Assembly: GCF_000189635.1 (NCBI RefSeq)
Contig: NW_002476483.1
Coordinates: forward strand, 103,117-167,116
Source: Tetrahymena thermophila SB210
Taxonomy: Eukaryota; Ciliophora; Oligohymenophorea; Hymenostomatida; Tetrahymenidae
Direction of reading: 5' to 3'
DNA: 64,000 nucleotides
The position numbers and the translations under genes were made by a program. Numbering within the stretch: the first letter of the stretch is position 1; each line of letters opens with the position of its first letter. The notes below the pieces were generated by a model. It had not been told where the DNA came from. It did not search any database and saw nothing but the letters and a program-made list of their open reading frames with translations. Positions 12,026-23,004 of this stretch are shown here, piece after piece.

Positions 12026-12934
12026 ATGTTCAATTATGGTCATTATAGTTTAAATTTCCACAAATAACAGATTTACATAAAGTAATAGAAAAAAATATAT
12101 GAAACAATAAATTATAATAAAATTGAATATCTCAGATCAGGTGAAAATTTCTCTTTAAAAATGATGTAAATAAATAATTTAGTTAAATAATCTTGTGAAG
12201 ATATACAGATATTTATATCATAAGCCATTAATTTCTACAATATGTGCATAAAATTAGGAAACATTGAAAAATAAAAAAGAAAACTAACTTTCCATTTTAA
12301 TAATTATCTTCTATCTTTTAACATAATAATCAATATAATAGAAGACGAAGATCCTGAAAATGAGTCAGGTTTAAAAATGGTCTTGATAATAAGAAAAGGA
12401 AAAAGTATGTTTTCAGACCAATTAAATAATAATTATCATTTTAATAACATCACATTCTTGATACTCTATAAGATTTATCAATATCTTGATTTAGAATATG
12501 AATTATAAGTCTTTAACAAGAGTTACATATTTTCTCAAGATGAAAATGAAAGAGAATCTTGTTATATTCCAATTTAAACAAAGATTTATTTGGATAATAA
12601 AAATAAAATCGGAGTTGAACCTGATGAACTTTTCATGTTATAGAAGATTCAATCCATTTATGAGAAGAAATTTAATAATAATATTGTTTTAATTTATAGA
12701 TTTTATAAGAAATTATGTAAAGATATATTTTTGCTTAATATGATAAATGATAATAATTGGAAAGGATTGAGTTAACGTTTATCTATTTTTAATTAAATAA
12801 TGGAATTCTTACCTTAAAAAGTTAGTATATATAAAGGTATTTACGATTATGAGAATATTCATCTTTATAATTCTGAATGTAATTAGAATGGATAGAAATG
12901 CAAGTTCTGTTCAATGTATGAAATTTTGATTTGA
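12026..12934 (+). CDS. Hypothetical protein A, 302 aa
   Basis: A single-exon frame of 303 codons under the ciliate code, starting at an ATG in a good AAAATG context and ending at TGA. I do not recognise it. It is rich in Asn, Ile, Lys and Tyr, has an acidic patch (IEDEDPENESG), and ends with closely spaced cysteines (CNQNGQKCKFC) that could bind metal. No signal peptide or clear membrane segment was seen. The frame is also open upstream (an acidic run at 11981-11998), so a start further left is possible; an overlapping ATG at 12007 opens another frame that closes after about 30 codons. It sits just before the tandem family B-F but I could not align it with that family. Confidence 0.6.
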
Positions 12935-12998
12935 TTTGATTTGATTTTCTTTTTATTTAACGATATAATTAATTTTTAATTTATCTAAAATTAAATAA

Positions 12999-13024
12999 AA
13001 ATTGAAAAATATTAATTGTGAAAA
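12999..13024 (+). promoter_or_regulatory. Conserved block upstream of family B-F gene
   Basis: AATTGTGAAAAG preceded by an A-rich GAAAAATATT lies 45-70 bp before the start of gene B. Close matches sit before genes E (17401-17425) and F (18879-18905). The position and conservation suggest a 5' untranslated or promoter element of the family, or simply inherited flank of a duplicated unit. Confidence 0.35.
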
Positions 13025-13068
13025 GATATAACAATTATAAATTAGAAAAATAGATAAAGAGCACAGGC

Positions 13069-14409
13069 ATGTATACTAATAATAACAACAAAAAAACTTC
13101 TAAATAAATATTAGAAGAAGAAGAATAATTTTAAAAGGATTAAAAAGCGAAAGACTAAAACAAGGAACTTTATTAGACAATAAATCCAAAAAAAGTTCTT
13201 GTGTAAGACACTTTTAATAATATAGGATTTTAATAATAATAAATAGAACCTGATATGTTAATGGCAAGGATAAGACCTTAACATACTCTACCCCAGAGCA
13301 CAACGTTACCCCAAAGCATAACGTTACCCCAAAGCATAACGTTACCCCAAAACACAACGTTACCCCAAAGCACAGCTTACATAGAATACGAGGTTAAAGT
13401 TTCAGACAGAGCCAAGTTATATATAACTGTTCCTGACAAAGGAAATGATTTTCCAGAAATTTAATTTTCCGGGGAAACATTTGAGCAATAAATAGAAAGA
13501 ATGATTTATCACTTCAAAGAAATAGTAGATAAATAAACTTTCTAAGATTTTGGCCTTGACATTGTTAATACAAGCTTACTTGGTTATTCTTCGTTGATAG
13601 ATAACCATATAACTAAAAAACGTTTGCCTGGGCGATATTAAATTTAAAAAGCCATGAAAATAACAGATTTTTATCAAAACAGAATCACATATCAAGAACA
13701 TAACGAATTATTCCATTTATGGTTCATGTAAATCGCATCGCATTTGTTGCATAAGGAAACTGGGAAATATTTTCATATCGAATACTATCAAAAAGTTTTG
13801 AATTGTATCGTAACATAAATTCCTTTCTAAACTTTAACGCTTGATTCTGAGCGCGCTGACGATTTGATGAATAATGATCTCATCAAATAACAAACCAGGA
13901 GGTTCTATTAGTTAGTAAATAAAAATCTAGTTCATATTGCTAGCTGTAATTATGGAGTTTAAGATTCGATTGGGTTTGTTATAAACTTTAACACCGAACA
14001 AATCCCTAAAGAAAGCGAATTAAGAAAGGAACATAAATTCCGTATTTAGCTAAAGAGAATTAAATTGTAACTAAAAAATCAAGTCCAATAACTGGCAATA
14101 TACGTCTAATAATAAAATCTTACGAAATTGCGAAATTTTAAGAATTTTGAATTCTATTTAGCGATAGCTATTATAGAAAAATTTTTTGTTGTGCCCGATT
14201 TCTTCGGAGTTCCGTTGTTTGACGATGAATTTTAAAATTATCGTTAAGCGATGATTCAATTATAAAAGAGCTACTTGAGAAAGTTCGATCATGTCAAGCA
14301 ATAGGAGTATGAGCCCTATAAATCTAACATGAAAATTTAGGTCGAAAATTATAGGAACGCTCAAAAACAATAAATAGGCTACATAAATATTAAATTAGAT
14401 GGTTTGTGA
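13069..14409 (+). CDS. Tandem family member B, 446 aa
   Basis: Intact single-exon frame of unknown function, first of five tandem paralogues. The N-terminal 65 residues are Gln/Glu/Lys-rich. Residues about 72-102 hold five copies of a six-residue repeat TLPQS(T/I). The core begins near residue 105 (YEVKVSDRAKLYITV). The family signature lies near the C-terminus: FYLAIAIIEKFFVVPDFFGVPLFDDEF, a hydrophobic helix followed by (D/E)F(Y/F)GVPL. A second shared stretch reads FYQLVNKNLVHIA. No signal peptide; the hydrophobic stretch is short for a membrane span. In this copy the signature Cys-Asp is Pro-Asp. Base composition is less AT-rich than in gene C. Confidence 0.75.
13284..13374 (+). repeat. 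18-bp coding minisatellite in gene B
   Basis: About five tandem copies of an 18-bp unit (ACGTTACCCCAAAGCATA or variant), in frame, encoding TLPQS(T/I). The more GC-rich unit stands out from its surroundings. None of the other family members carries it. Confidence 0.85.
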
Positions 14410-14471
14410 TTCAGTTTAAACACGAACGTGAATCAATAATGAATTGAATAAAATTTTTTTTTTATTTTATA

Positions 14472-14573
14472 TATTTTAAAAATTTAAGAAAAAGAAAAAA
14501 AAACAAAATAAAAAAAAAAGAACAAAAAAAAAATAAAAATCGAAAACAAAAAAAATAAAAAACTTTTAGTTTT
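14472..14573 (+). repeat. Family spacer element, copy 1
   Basis: An A-rich tract with scattered C and G bases ends in AAAAAACTTTTAGTTTT. The last part, AAAACT-TTT-AGTTTT, is a perfect small inverted repeat. Near-identical spacers follow genes D, E and F; the copy after F has no family gene downstream, so the element goes with gene 3' ends. Confidence 0.8.
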
Positions 14574-14586
14574 GAATATAAATAAA

Positions 14587-15840
14587 ATGGATAGGAATAA
14601 TTAATCATTTGACTATTAAAAATTTAAATAATAAAACTAAGATTTATTTTAGAATAAAATATAAAGAGAATATAAAAATAGAAATAATAATAACAATAAA
14701 GAAGAGAATAAAGAAGAGAATCAAGAATAGAATCAAGAAGATAACTAGATGAAAAAAGCTAGAATAAGAGATTCTAATAATGTTTAAGAATCTTAATATG
14801 AAAATTATCTATAAAAATAAATGAATAATATCATATCATAGGATAATGAAGAAAAAAAAGCAAAATATTAAACCTATGCAACAGAATTCGAAGAAAATAA
14901 ATAAATGTTTACTGAACTCCGTAATATGTTTAAAAAATAATTCTAAGAAAAAAAAACTTTTTTCTAGATGCTTAGATAATTTTTTGAATAAACATATTGT
15001 TAAGGCATAAAAGAGAAAGCATAAACAAAATTAAAGAGAAATAGTATAATATAATATAAATGTATCTCAGATGTTGTTAAAATTGATAATTAAATTTAAA
15101 GAGTAGAATTTGAAAATTATTTTTTAATTTTTGCTGGAATGTATTTGAATTAATAAGTGAATATTGATTTTAATGAGAAATTATTTGGTGAAATTTTTGA
15201 TTAAATAATTACTTGGATGCCACTTAAAAATTATAAAACAACACATAAATCATATCTAAGTTATTCTTTATCATATGAATATTTTTGTATTGCAACAAGA
15301 AAATTTGTTTTTAATTCTTTTGCTTTTGTTTAAAATATTACTTAAATTGCAAGTTTTAATGTTATTTTAAATAATGAAAATAAAATTATAGGTTATGGAA
15401 TGTTTGTAAATAAGGATATTTAAGGTGAATTTGGTGAAAAAACAAATAGATATTATAATTTAACAAATTTTGCATTTTAAGAAGATGGTAATGATGAATT
15501 AATTATATCATAAATATATATTTATGCAAATATGTATAATATTTATAAAATTTTTTAAAAATATGCAGAAAAATAAAATTATAAATTTTATCTAGCATTT
15601 GCTATAATAAAAAAACTATTTCTAGATTGTGATTTTTATGGAGTTCCTTTTTGTTAAGATGAATATGATACATATGGAACAGTTAGATTGATGATAAATT
15701 ATTATGATAGTTATTGTGGAATTACTAATAATGAATAAGATTTTATTTTACCTATTTTATAAATGGGTTAGGATAAATATATAGATATGTAGAGATATTA
15801 AATGGACAAAATATAAGAAAAAATTTAATTAAAAAATTGA
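14587..15840 (+). CDS. Tandem family member C, 417 aa
   Basis: Intact single-exon frame, function unknown. The first 150 residues are Gln/Asn/Glu/Lys-rich and probably disordered or coiled. The core carries NEKLFGEIFDQ (shared with E as DKKLFGEICEQ), then SYSLSYEYFCIATRKFVFNSFAFV, and near the C-terminus the family signature FYLAFAIIKKLFLDCDFYGVPF. Codon use is more AT-rich than in gene B (almost all third positions A or T). Only 70 bp separate it from gene D, and the conserved A-rich spacer is missing there, so C and D may share one flank or have lost a copy. Confidence 0.75.
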
Positions 15841-15910
15841 AAAAAAATATTTGTAAAACACCAATATTATTTTAAATTATAAAACTAAGAATAAAAGCTA
15901 TAATAAGAAT

Positions 15911-17197
15911 ATGAGTAAAAGGAAATAAAGTTTTTCTTAAGATAAAGAATCAAAGAAAAACTCTGAAGAAATAAAAGTTTTAGAAGAGTTTATTGAAATA
16001 AATGTAAAGTAAGAAGAAGAATAATTTGAGGAGAAAATCAGCAAAAAATTAAAAATAGAAAATTAGGATGAATAAGAAATTAAGGAGCATAAATAATCCT
16101 AACAAATTTAAATAAGATAGTAATAATAATTACAAATATTATAACCTAGAGTTCAATCTCAGATGGGATTCCAAATTGATGATAAAACAATTTAATTTCT
16201 GATAATTAAATTAATAACTTGTTTCAACAAATCCGCGAATGAAAAATAAAAAATCGAAGGTTATACAAGTTTATATAATTACTTTTATGCTAAGTATGAA
16301 AGTTTATTTTCAATATATTTTGGAAATAACGAAGAAAAGTTTTACAATATTGCCAATTCGATTAAAAAATTATAAGACAACAATATCATGGAAGTCTATG
16401 AATAATTTGATGAAATTTTTAATTCAAAAATAAAGAATATCTATGATAATAATGAAAGCTTAAATAACAGTTAAATCCAATTTGATATGGAATTATTTGA
16501 AAGGATATATGAATAAATAATTTCTTAATGTCCTTTTCATTGCCTCTAATAAAATAGTTGGCAATATGAAAATATTTCAAACTCTGAATAAGCAAAAAAA
16601 GCTTCTGATAAATTTATAGGAATTGTCAATAGCAAATTAGAGCATTTTGCTAATTTTATAATTTTCGAAAAAAATAATATCGAATAGTAAGTTTGCAGTA
16701 AAGATAAAATAGATGTTATCTATTTTAATAAAGATATCATGCCTAAGCCATAATATATAACAGAGAATTATAACGTATTTATAACAAGAACAAATTTCTC
16801 TTTAATTGAATAGCTTAAAAATAATTTAAAGTTAAGACAAATTTCTCTATATTTCCATAGAGAAAATATACAAAAAATAATAAGTGACAAATAAAAACTT
16901 ATAGGAAAAAGTTTATATGCATAGTTTGTATTTTATTTTTAAATGGCAATATTAAAGAAATTATTTGTTAAGTGCGATTTCTATGGCGTTCCTCTAACAG
17001 ATAATGAATTGCTTTAAAAAAATTATATTTAGAGTATAAAAAATATACACTAATTATATACTAAAATCTGGAGCTGTTATTTAAAGGATATGCCTTATCC
17101 TTAAAATAAAGAAATAACTCCCGAAGAATACAAATTTGCATAAAATTTCTTTTTAGCAAACATTTAAGCTCAATTGAACTTAGAGCTTTTCAAATGA
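15911..17197 (+). CDS. Tandem family member D, 428 aa
   Basis: Intact single-exon frame, function unknown. The N-terminal third is Lys/Glu/Gln-rich. The core has KLITCFNKSANEKQKIEGY, then KFIGIVNSKLEHFANFIIF, equivalent to RFIDTVDNNLKHFATFIT in gene F. The C-terminal signature is MAILKKLFVKCDFYGVPLTD. The start is the first ATG after the short gap behind gene C, in an AAT-ATG context. An A-rich spacer follows. No catalytic motif was recognised. Confidence 0.75.
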
Positions 17198-17273
17198 ACA
17201 AGATTAATTCTTCTAATATAATTTTAACACAATTTTACTTGTAATAATGAAAAATGAATACATATAATTAAAT

Positions 17274-17368
17274 TAAAAAAACAAAAAAAAAAAACAAATA
17301 AAAAAAACAAAAACAAAAAAACAAAAATAAAACAAGAAAAAACAAAAAAATAAAAAACTTTTAGTTTT
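17274..17368 (+). repeat. Family spacer element, copy 2
   Basis: A-rich tract containing ACAAAAATAAAACAAGAAAA and ending AAAAAACTTTTAGTTTT, between genes D and E. Its last 60 bp nearly match the copies at 18773-18866 and 20500-20592. Confidence 0.85.
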
Positions 17369-17482
17369 AAATAATTAAATAATTTAAATAAAAATAAAAA
17401 AAATGAAAAATAATAATTGTGAAAGCTTAATTTATTTATATAGGTAACAATAATAAAGAACATTAATAAAAATATCAATTAA

Positions 17483-18671
17483 ATGGATAGAAATTCCGAT
17501 TTAGATAAATTTAAAGATTAAAACAGAGAATTGTTTTAAAATTACATAGGAAATAATCTCGAAGAGGATTTAAAAAAGAAGAAAGAAGAAATTGAGCAAC
17601 AAATGAATAGAGCTAGGATAAGATAACCCGAACAGAAAGACGAAGGAATTAAAGATTCTTGTATTTACTAACTTGGTAATTAAAATAAAGAATCTTCTGA
17701 ATTTTCTATCTCCAAATAAAGCTTTAAAAGAATATTTTCCATCATCAGCAGTATGTTTGGCGATTAAGATAAAAAATATGAAGATAAGAATTTCTTCCTT
17801 TATGTGAATGATTAATTTGGAAAGTTGTTTGGATAACTATTAGCCAAAAAGAAAGATAAAGATTATGTACAACCTAGAACTATTTTAGATTTCGAATACA
17901 TTAGGAAAGAATATGGAAATTTAAATGAGCAATTCCAAGAAGTATTTTTAGTCTTCGCTTAGAATTATTACTATAATTAGAAAATTATCAATGGACTTCC
18001 ATTTGACAAGAAATTATTTGGTGAAATATGTGAATAGATAGATAATCACACAATTTCCTTTCTAAAAAATTACATTAAGTAAGGAACAATGTAGAAAATA
18101 TCTATTTAGTTATAGTAACTATTCATAAATATCTAAAAAATTCATAAAGTTGATAGATGAAGATTTAATTCATTTCGCAAACTTTGTTCACGGTTCAAAA
18201 GAAGATAAAACTATGGCTGGTTTTGGCATGTGTGTAAATGGAAAGTTATTACACTAAGAAGACTGGAGAAACTTGTTTTACAATTTAATAAATATCAAAT
18301 CTGCTTCAGTAACTGATGTTTGCTAAATATAATATTACTTCTATATGCAGAACATTTTAAGAATACTAAAACGTTACTAAGATAAGTATAAATAGGACAT
18401 AACTCAACAATTTGAAATCTATTTTGCTTTAGCATTTGTAAAAAAAATCTTCTCTATACACGAATTTTACGGAGTTCCCCTAGAGGATGCAGAATTCAAA
18501 AATTTCAAAGATGCTATATTAAATACATAACAAATGTATGCAGGCGATTACCAACCACAATAGTAACCTGATTATGAGCCTTACAAAACTATCGTATAAA
18601 TAAATCCAAACTAATACTAAGAAGCATAAATTATCTAAAAAGCATTGATAAATTCAAAAAAATAATAATGA
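17483..18671 (+). CDS. Tandem family member E, with one frame change
   Basis: Unknown function. From the ATG the frame reads through DKKLFGEICEQIDNHTISFLKNY and then would stop. Family similarity continues in the +1 frame from about 18085: FSYSNYSQISKKFIKLIDEDLIHFANFVHG, then FALAFVKKIFSIHEFYGVPLED, ending at TGA 18669-18671. One extra base in the A6 run near 18065 would explain it, as sequencing error or mutation. A very short GTAAGG...TTTAG intron of 31 bp at about 18077 would also restore the frame, but it is shorter than I would expect in this genus. The signature Cys-Asp is His-Glu here. Confidence 0.65.
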
Positions 18672-18772
18672 ATTATCAAATAATTAAATCATAATTAAAC
18701 TAAAACTATGAATATTCAAATTAACAATTAAATTTGATTTGATAATTAATATCTCTTTTTTACTTATTAATT

Positions 18773-18866
18773 AAAAAAAACAGATAAAAAAAAACAGATA
18801 AAAAAAAACCAAACAAAAAAACAAAAATAAAACAAGAAAACAAAAAAATAAAAAACTTTTAGTTTT
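18773..18866 (+). repeat. Family spacer element, copy 3
   Basis: Same A-rich tract as copies 2 and 4, ending AAAAAACTTTTAGTTTT, between genes E and F. Confidence 0.85.
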
Positions 18867-18951
18867 AAATAATAATAAAAAATGAAAAATAATTTTTGTG
18901 AAAAGGTAATATATTTATTAATAGAAAAGTAAGTAAATAGCATAACAAAAA

Positions 18952-20440
18952 ATGAGTAGCAGAAAGTCAAAGAAAACAAGTAATTCTCAGGATTTAAATG
19001 ACATTGAGATTTCCTAACGAGTTTAGAAAAAAAGAATGAAAAAAGAAGAAAAAGAAGAAAAAGAATAGTAAGTAGAATAAAAAATACAGTAAGTTTCTAA
19101 TTAAGAACTTATTTTTAAAAAACCATAAGGTAGGCCTTAATATTCTAATAATACGGTAATGAAATAATAATAATAAGATGAAAAAATACTTTAAAGTGAA
19201 ACTTCACCCTAATGTACGGATTAACGTATTCTTGAACTTGGCATGCATGAAAGTGTATAGTACGAATACACATATCATAAAAACAACTAGAATAAATGCA
19301 CTTAATATGGATACATATACCATTAATCCTGAATCCTAAATTATGTTTAGCATGTTTAGAAACAAACAATATCCTGTAATCGAAAGTAAAGATTTTTCAG
19401 GGGTAGCTATAAAGCCTAGATTACCGATATCAAGTTAAGGTCAAATTCCAGAATTTAAATTATAAGAAATAAATATGGAAGAAATAATTGATAATCTTAA
19501 TGAATGCTTTTTAATTAAATAACAGTTATCTGAAGGAAGTAAATAAACATTGTATGAATATCTCTATTAAAAAAAATAAGTTGTGTATAATAGATTAGAC
19601 ATATTCTAAAAATTAAGTGAAAAGAAATATTACTTCACTGTTGTTCATAATTTTAACACCAAAAACGATTATGATACTCTTTATCAATTCTTCAACCAGA
19701 TTTTCATGGAAGTTTTTTAAATTCATTTTAAAGACAAACTCGGAAATTAAACTCCATTCAGTGAAGTCTTATTCAATAATTTGGTAGATAAATTGGTTGT
19801 TTAGCAACCATATGGGCGCATTGATTTAACAAGAGATTAATTATAAAATCACATGTTAAATCCCACAAACGTTTAAAATGCAAAAAGATTTATAGATACT
19901 GTGGATAATAATTTAAAACATTTTGCAACTTTTATTACCGATTGTAGTAAAAATTAAACAGATTTCGTTGATTATGTCGTTTTTAATTACGAAACAGTAT
20001 CTTATTTTATTAAAAAATCTGTTCCAAATTTGAAAACATTTGATGATGAAATGAACTCGAAGGATAAATAAATTATTTCTACAAAAATGATTTATTTCCA
20101 TTAAAAGGAAATTGAAAATTTAATGGATAAAATGTAAAAAATGTTTAATTAAGATTTGAGCATATAATTTAACTTATATTTTGCTTTTGCTGTGATGAAA
20201 AAATTGTTATTCTCATGTGATTTTTATGGAGAGCCTTTAGTAATATTTGAATTGGATAAATTTATTATAGCTAATGAAGAACTTCAAAAAAGCTACACCG
20301 GATAGGAATTTAATAAGAAAAATGATATAAATAATCTTCCATACTTCTTTAATGTTCAATCTAATCCATGCATTTACAGAATAGAATAAAATAAATAATT
20401 AAAAATAGTATATGAAAAACTCAACAAGAGATTATTTTGA
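18952..20440 (+). CDS. Tandem family member F, with one frame change
   Basis: Unknown function. The ATG at 18952 opens a charged N-terminal region (QKKRMKKEEKEEKEQQ) of about 76 codons. The conserved body (KYFKVKLHPNVRINVF onward, matching YEVKVSDRAKLYITV in B) lies in the +1 frame, open to TGA 20438-20440; that frame has its own ATG at 19178 giving 420 residues. The switch is at or next to an A6 run after a Gln-coding TAA repeat, so a base-count error, a real frameshift, or use of the inner ATG all fit. It carries RFIDTVDNNLKHFATFIT and the signature YFAFAVMKKLLFSCDFYGEPL. It ends 209 bp from the converging RNA polymerase gene. Confidence 0.65.
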
Positions 20441-20499
20441 TTCTGATTTTAATTTAATTACACCAATATATTGAAAATTAAAATTTCATTATATCAATT

Positions 20500-20592
20500 T
20501 AAAAAAAACAAAAAAAAACAAATAAAAAAAAACCAAACAAAAAAACAAAAATAAAACAAGAAAAAACAAAAAAATAAAAAACTTTTAGTTTT
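20500..20592 (+). repeat. Family spacer element, copy 4
   Basis: Same A-rich tract ending AAAAAACTTTTAGTTTT, after gene F. No family gene follows, which ties the element to the 3' side of these genes. Confidence 0.85.
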
Positions 20593-20648
20593 AAATATTT
20601 AAAATAAATAAATAAATAATTAAAAAAAAAATAAATAAATAAAATCAC

Positions 20649-23004
20649 ATCAAATCAACATAATCATATATTCTATTTTGGTTTGAAATAAATAGACATA
20701 CCCAAAGAATTCAATAAATCCTTAAAGTGTTTCGACGAATATTATATTTATGTTTTAACAACTTCGCTTTTACCGTTACAATTTTTACAATAATATTTTT
20801 ATTAATTCTAATCTCTATGCGCATATAAACCACAATGAGAACATATATCAACAACAAAACCATCTGAGTGCTACCACGCAAATTATTTTATTACATTTGT
20901 TGTACCTGCAGATAAAAATGCAGCCATTTCCATTTCACCCAATCTCGAACCTCCATTATTCTTTGCACCATCTCTAGGTTAAAATACTTAGTTTCTATAA
21001 GCTTCATTAAATCCTACAGCATAAAGTTTACTAAACGCTTTCTATTCTTGAGCAGCATAAAATACAAATCCAACTTGAGCATATCCAATAAATTCTCCAG
21101 TTAAAGGATAATAAATCTTTTTCTATCCCAATATATTTCTTTATATTTCTTCTTATCTATCTATCTTCTTCACTTTGATTTGTATCATTAAGATTTTACA
21201 TTTTATTATAATAATCTAATAAATGTTTATAAGTTTTATTAAGTTAATCTTTTACATCGCAAAACATTGAAGAATCCAAAAACAATCCAGTTAATAACAC
21301 AAGATAAGAAGTATATTATTCAATATTCATACCTATTGTCATTCTGGTTGAAAATGAACAAGGATTAATTATAATATCAATTGGTGTACCATCATTTGTA
21401 TATGGCATTTAATTTTCATCTCTAATTGTTCCAATTGTTCCCTTCTATCCGCATCTTGCAGCATATTTATCACCAATTTAAGGATATAATGGAATAATAA
21501 ATCTTATTATAATTTTTTATTATCCATCAACATTAATTTATTTCACTTTTAAAATTATTCCTTCTTCATATTCAAACTTTATAGATCTATCAATTATTTA
21601 ATCTTCTTGATTTAAAATTAATATTTTACCTATAACAATATCACCTTTTCTTACAACTGAACCTTCTCTAATTAATCCATTTTCATCTAATTTTTCATAA
21701 TTTAAATCATGTTAGAAATTTTTAACATCTCCATTCTTACCTTTAATTATATCTGTCTGGTCTTCCTATAATTTCAGTCGATCCAGTTTATTATTTCTAA
21801 ATAACAACTTCTATTATATCTTATTTACATTATAAATACATAGATTTTGCTAATCTGGATGAAATTGTAATAGAATCTTCTTGTTAATATCCATGTTCTT
21901 ACAATACTGCAATACATACATTTGTACCGTTAAACTTTTCATTTGTATTTATCATATTTGTTGTCATTGTTTAAACTAAAGGAGCAGAACCCAAAATAAG
22001 ATATTAATTTATATCGGATCTTAAATCATTATCACTATATGGTTTTTAAACACTTCTCTTCATCTGAACAAAAGCAAAAATATTTCTAGGTGCATAATTA
22101 CAATGAGGATAAGGAATAGTTGAAGGATTTATACCTAAAACATTTATAGGATGAATTTCCATCAAATCAAAATTTAAATATACTCCTACATATCTATTTT
22201 TTTCTTATAATGATATATTTTTTTATTATCCATTAATTCTACTATTTCTTAAAAAGTTATTATATTCTAATATTTGAGCACTTGGTGAAACTAATTTATT
22301 ACTTATTTCTTAAATATCACACCATTCTATACTTTGAGGAAATTCAGATAAAAATTATTCCCAAGTTTATTTATATTTTATTTTTAACAATTAATTAATC
22401 ATATATTTTATTTTAATCTTTTATTTCTTAGAATATTTAATTATTTTAATCCTTAGTTTCAATTACAAATAAAGGTCTTATCATTCTTCCACTATCTCCA
22501 TAAATTAAAATTTCATTCCATTATCCTTAAACTTCAAAAGTAACATATCTAGGAATTTTACCTTGAAATCTTCCTTATCTCAAATATTATATTGTTGAAT
22601 ATGGATCATTAGTTAAAAATAATAACTTACCGAATAGATATATCTTTGTTTTATTTTAGATATTTATAATTTATTCAATTAATTTCATTTATAATTTTCC
22701 TGATTTTAAATTTTAAAGGAATTTTATTGCATCTGATTATGTTTTTAATTATCCTTAGAATGAATTTTCTCTGTATTTTAACAATATTAAACTTAATTCA
22801 TAATATACTTTAGTTACATTTTTCCAATTATTTACATAACTCTTACTTAATGTTTTCATATAAAAATTGATTCTTATTTCTACATTAAAATCTTTCAAAA
22901 ATATTACAATCTATTTATCTCATACATTTTAATAAGATTCTCTATAAATATTATTCTTCTAAAATATTAATTGCTCTTTTTTCAAAATTAAACTTATTTT
23001 CCAT
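20649..23004 (-). CDS. Divergent RNA polymerase second-largest (RPB2-like) subunit, N-terminally short
   Basis: Reverse-strand translation matches the catalytic half of the beta/RPB2 family in order: GDSGRMIRPLFVIE, then LMEIHPINVLGINPS, PRNIFAFVQMKRS, GYQQEDSITISS, YEKLDENGLI, PQIGDKYAARCGQKGTIG, INPCSFSTRMTIG, PLTGEFIGYAQVG, GGSRLGEMEMAA, and a C-terminal zinc ribbon (CSHCGL...CKNC). The family subunit works in the RNA polymerase core. This one is odd: about 785 codons against roughly 1,170 in RPB2, missing most of the N-terminal half; the usual RHGQKG is RCGQKG; and the reading frame changes about four times, each in the +1 sense. It may be a decaying paralogue, a specialised subunit, or of plasmid or virus origin. 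The ATG at 23002-23004 is the first in frame but not certain. Confidence 0.7.

Noticed and set aside
12007-12104. An upstream ATG in another frame overlapping gene A
   Set aside because: It closes at TGA after about 30 codons without any recognisable content; the longer frame starting at 12026 is better supported.
17224-18979. Minus-strand frames rich in Phe over the A-rich spacers
   Set aside because: They are translations of poly-A-like spacers and have no coding character.
13069-20440. Idea that genes B-F are fragments of a mobile element
   Set aside because: No transposase, integrase, reverse transcriptase, capsid or terminal repeats were seen; the genes are full-length paralogues with shared flanks.
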